In this document: positions 6,110 to 6,571 of the stretch, one piece after another
Position numbering within the stretch: the stretch's first letter is position 1
Layout: each line of letters opens with the position of its first letter
From: Burkholderiaceae bacterium
GTDB taxonomy: Bacteria; Pseudomonadota; Gammaproteobacteria; Burkholderiales; Burkholderiaceae_D
Reading direction: 5' to 3'
NCBI GenBank assembly: GCA_019752915.1
Contig: JAIELO010000118.1
Location: 1-6,571, forward strand
DNA length: 6,571 nt
Notes under the pieces: model-generated
The model's input: the letters and a program-made list of their open reading frames with translations, nothing else
Database searches by the model: none
What the model was told of the DNA's origin: nothing
Program-made: the position numbers and the translations under genes

Positions 6110-6571
6110 ATGAAGCAGGTCGACTACCGTGGCCTCGCCGCCCTCGATGCCGTGATCGAATACGGCAGTTTCGATAAGGCAGCGGCAGCGCTGGCGATTA
6201 CCCAGTCGGCCGTCTCGCAGCGCTTGCGCCTGCTGGAAAACAGTGCCGGCGAATTGCTGATCGTGCGCAGCCAGCCGCCCGTCGCGACGCCGGCCGGACA
6301 ACGCCTGATCGCCCACTACCGGCAAGTGCGGCTGCTCGAAGCGACCCTGCTGCAACAGCCCGAGCAAGGTAGTTACCGGCCCGAAATCGCGCTTGCCGTG
6401 AACGCCGATAGCGCCGCCACCTGGCTGCAGGAAGCCGTCACCCCGCTGATGCTGCGCGGCGACTGCATGCTGCAGATCCGCCTCGATGATCAGGACCACA
6501 CCCTGACGATGTTGCGCGAAGGGCGGGTATTCGGCTGCGTGACCAGTGAAACCGCCAAAGTGGCCGGTACC
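6110..6571 (+). CDS. argP: LysR-type regulator ArgP/LysG, N-terminal part (runs off the right edge)
   Basis: The ATG at 6110, with AGGA six bases upstream, opens 154 codons without a stop up to the last base; full-length ArgP proteins are about 295 residues, so roughly half is present. Residues 4-60 form the winged helix-turn-helix, with AALAITQSAVSQRLRLLE (26-43) very close to E. coli ArgP (ITQSAVSQRIKQLE). The linker helix and VRSQPPVATPAGQRL (52-66) also align, and the effector domain opens with the characteristic ALAVNADSAATWL (94-106). ArgP binds lysine or arginine and activates the adjacent exporter gene, here divergent at 85 bp. The cut leaves most of the effector pocket unseen. The acidic and Met-rich segment (116-135) is poorly conserved relative to E. 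coli. Confidence 0.92.
   Translation, partial: MKQVDYRGLAALDAVIEYGSFDKAAAALAITQSAVSQRLRLLENSAGELLIVRSQPPVATPAGQRLIAHYRQVRLLEATLLQQPEQGSYRPEIALAVNADSAATWLQEAVTPLMLRGDCMLQIRLDDQDHTLTMLREGRVFGCVTSETAKVAGT

Noticed and set aside
6107..6499. Minus-strand open frame opposite the argP-like gene
   Set aside because: The plus strand encodes a clear LysR-type helix-turn-helix protein aligned with ArgP; the antisense frame is a shadow.

Overview
The window looks like chromosomal DNA of a GC-rich betaproteobacterium, most likely from the Oxalobacteraceae (Janthinobacterium/Massilia/Duganella type). This rests on protein resemblance and base composition, not on a marker gene. It is densely coded and holds six genes, four complete and two cut by the window ends. 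There is no sign of rRNA, tRNA, CRISPR, phage or insertion-sequence material.

Layout: (1) 985..1, minus: N-terminal 328 codons of a TonB-dependent outer-membrane receptor. (2) 986..1232: a 247-bp divergent intergenic region, the most informative part of the window. It carries four tandem 11-bp units that match the Pho box on the receptor's strand, set exactly 10 bp before a TACAAT -10 hexamer. Nearer the other gene is a second, different 11-bp-periodic repeat. (3) 1233..2540, plus: a NRAMP-superfamily transporter in which the canonical DPGN and MPH metal-site motifs are replaced by DPSG and ISPY. (4) 2599..2937, plus: a small exported protein of unknown function. (5) 5260..2930, minus: a membrane-anchored PAS-GGDEF-EAL protein whose 3' end overlaps the small gene by 8 bp in convergent orientation. 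(6) 6024..5419, minus: an ArgO/LysE-type basic amino acid exporter. (7) 6110..6571, plus, partial: its divergent LysR-type regulator ArgP/LysG, with a short AT-rich shared control region.

Working together: the exporter and ArgP form a familiar pair, in which the regulator senses intracellular lysine/arginine and turns on export. The receptor appears to be under PhoB control, so it probably serves phosphorus acquisition or the response to phosphate starvation. Its substrate cannot be read from the sequence. The NRAMP-like protein and the small exported protein may be co-transcribed. The PAS-GGDEF-EAL protein has intact motifs for both making and degrading cyclic di-GMP but lacks the arginine of the inhibitory I-site. 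The strongest candidate for something undescribed is the PhoB-type promoter of the receptor, together with the second repeat array in front of the transporter.
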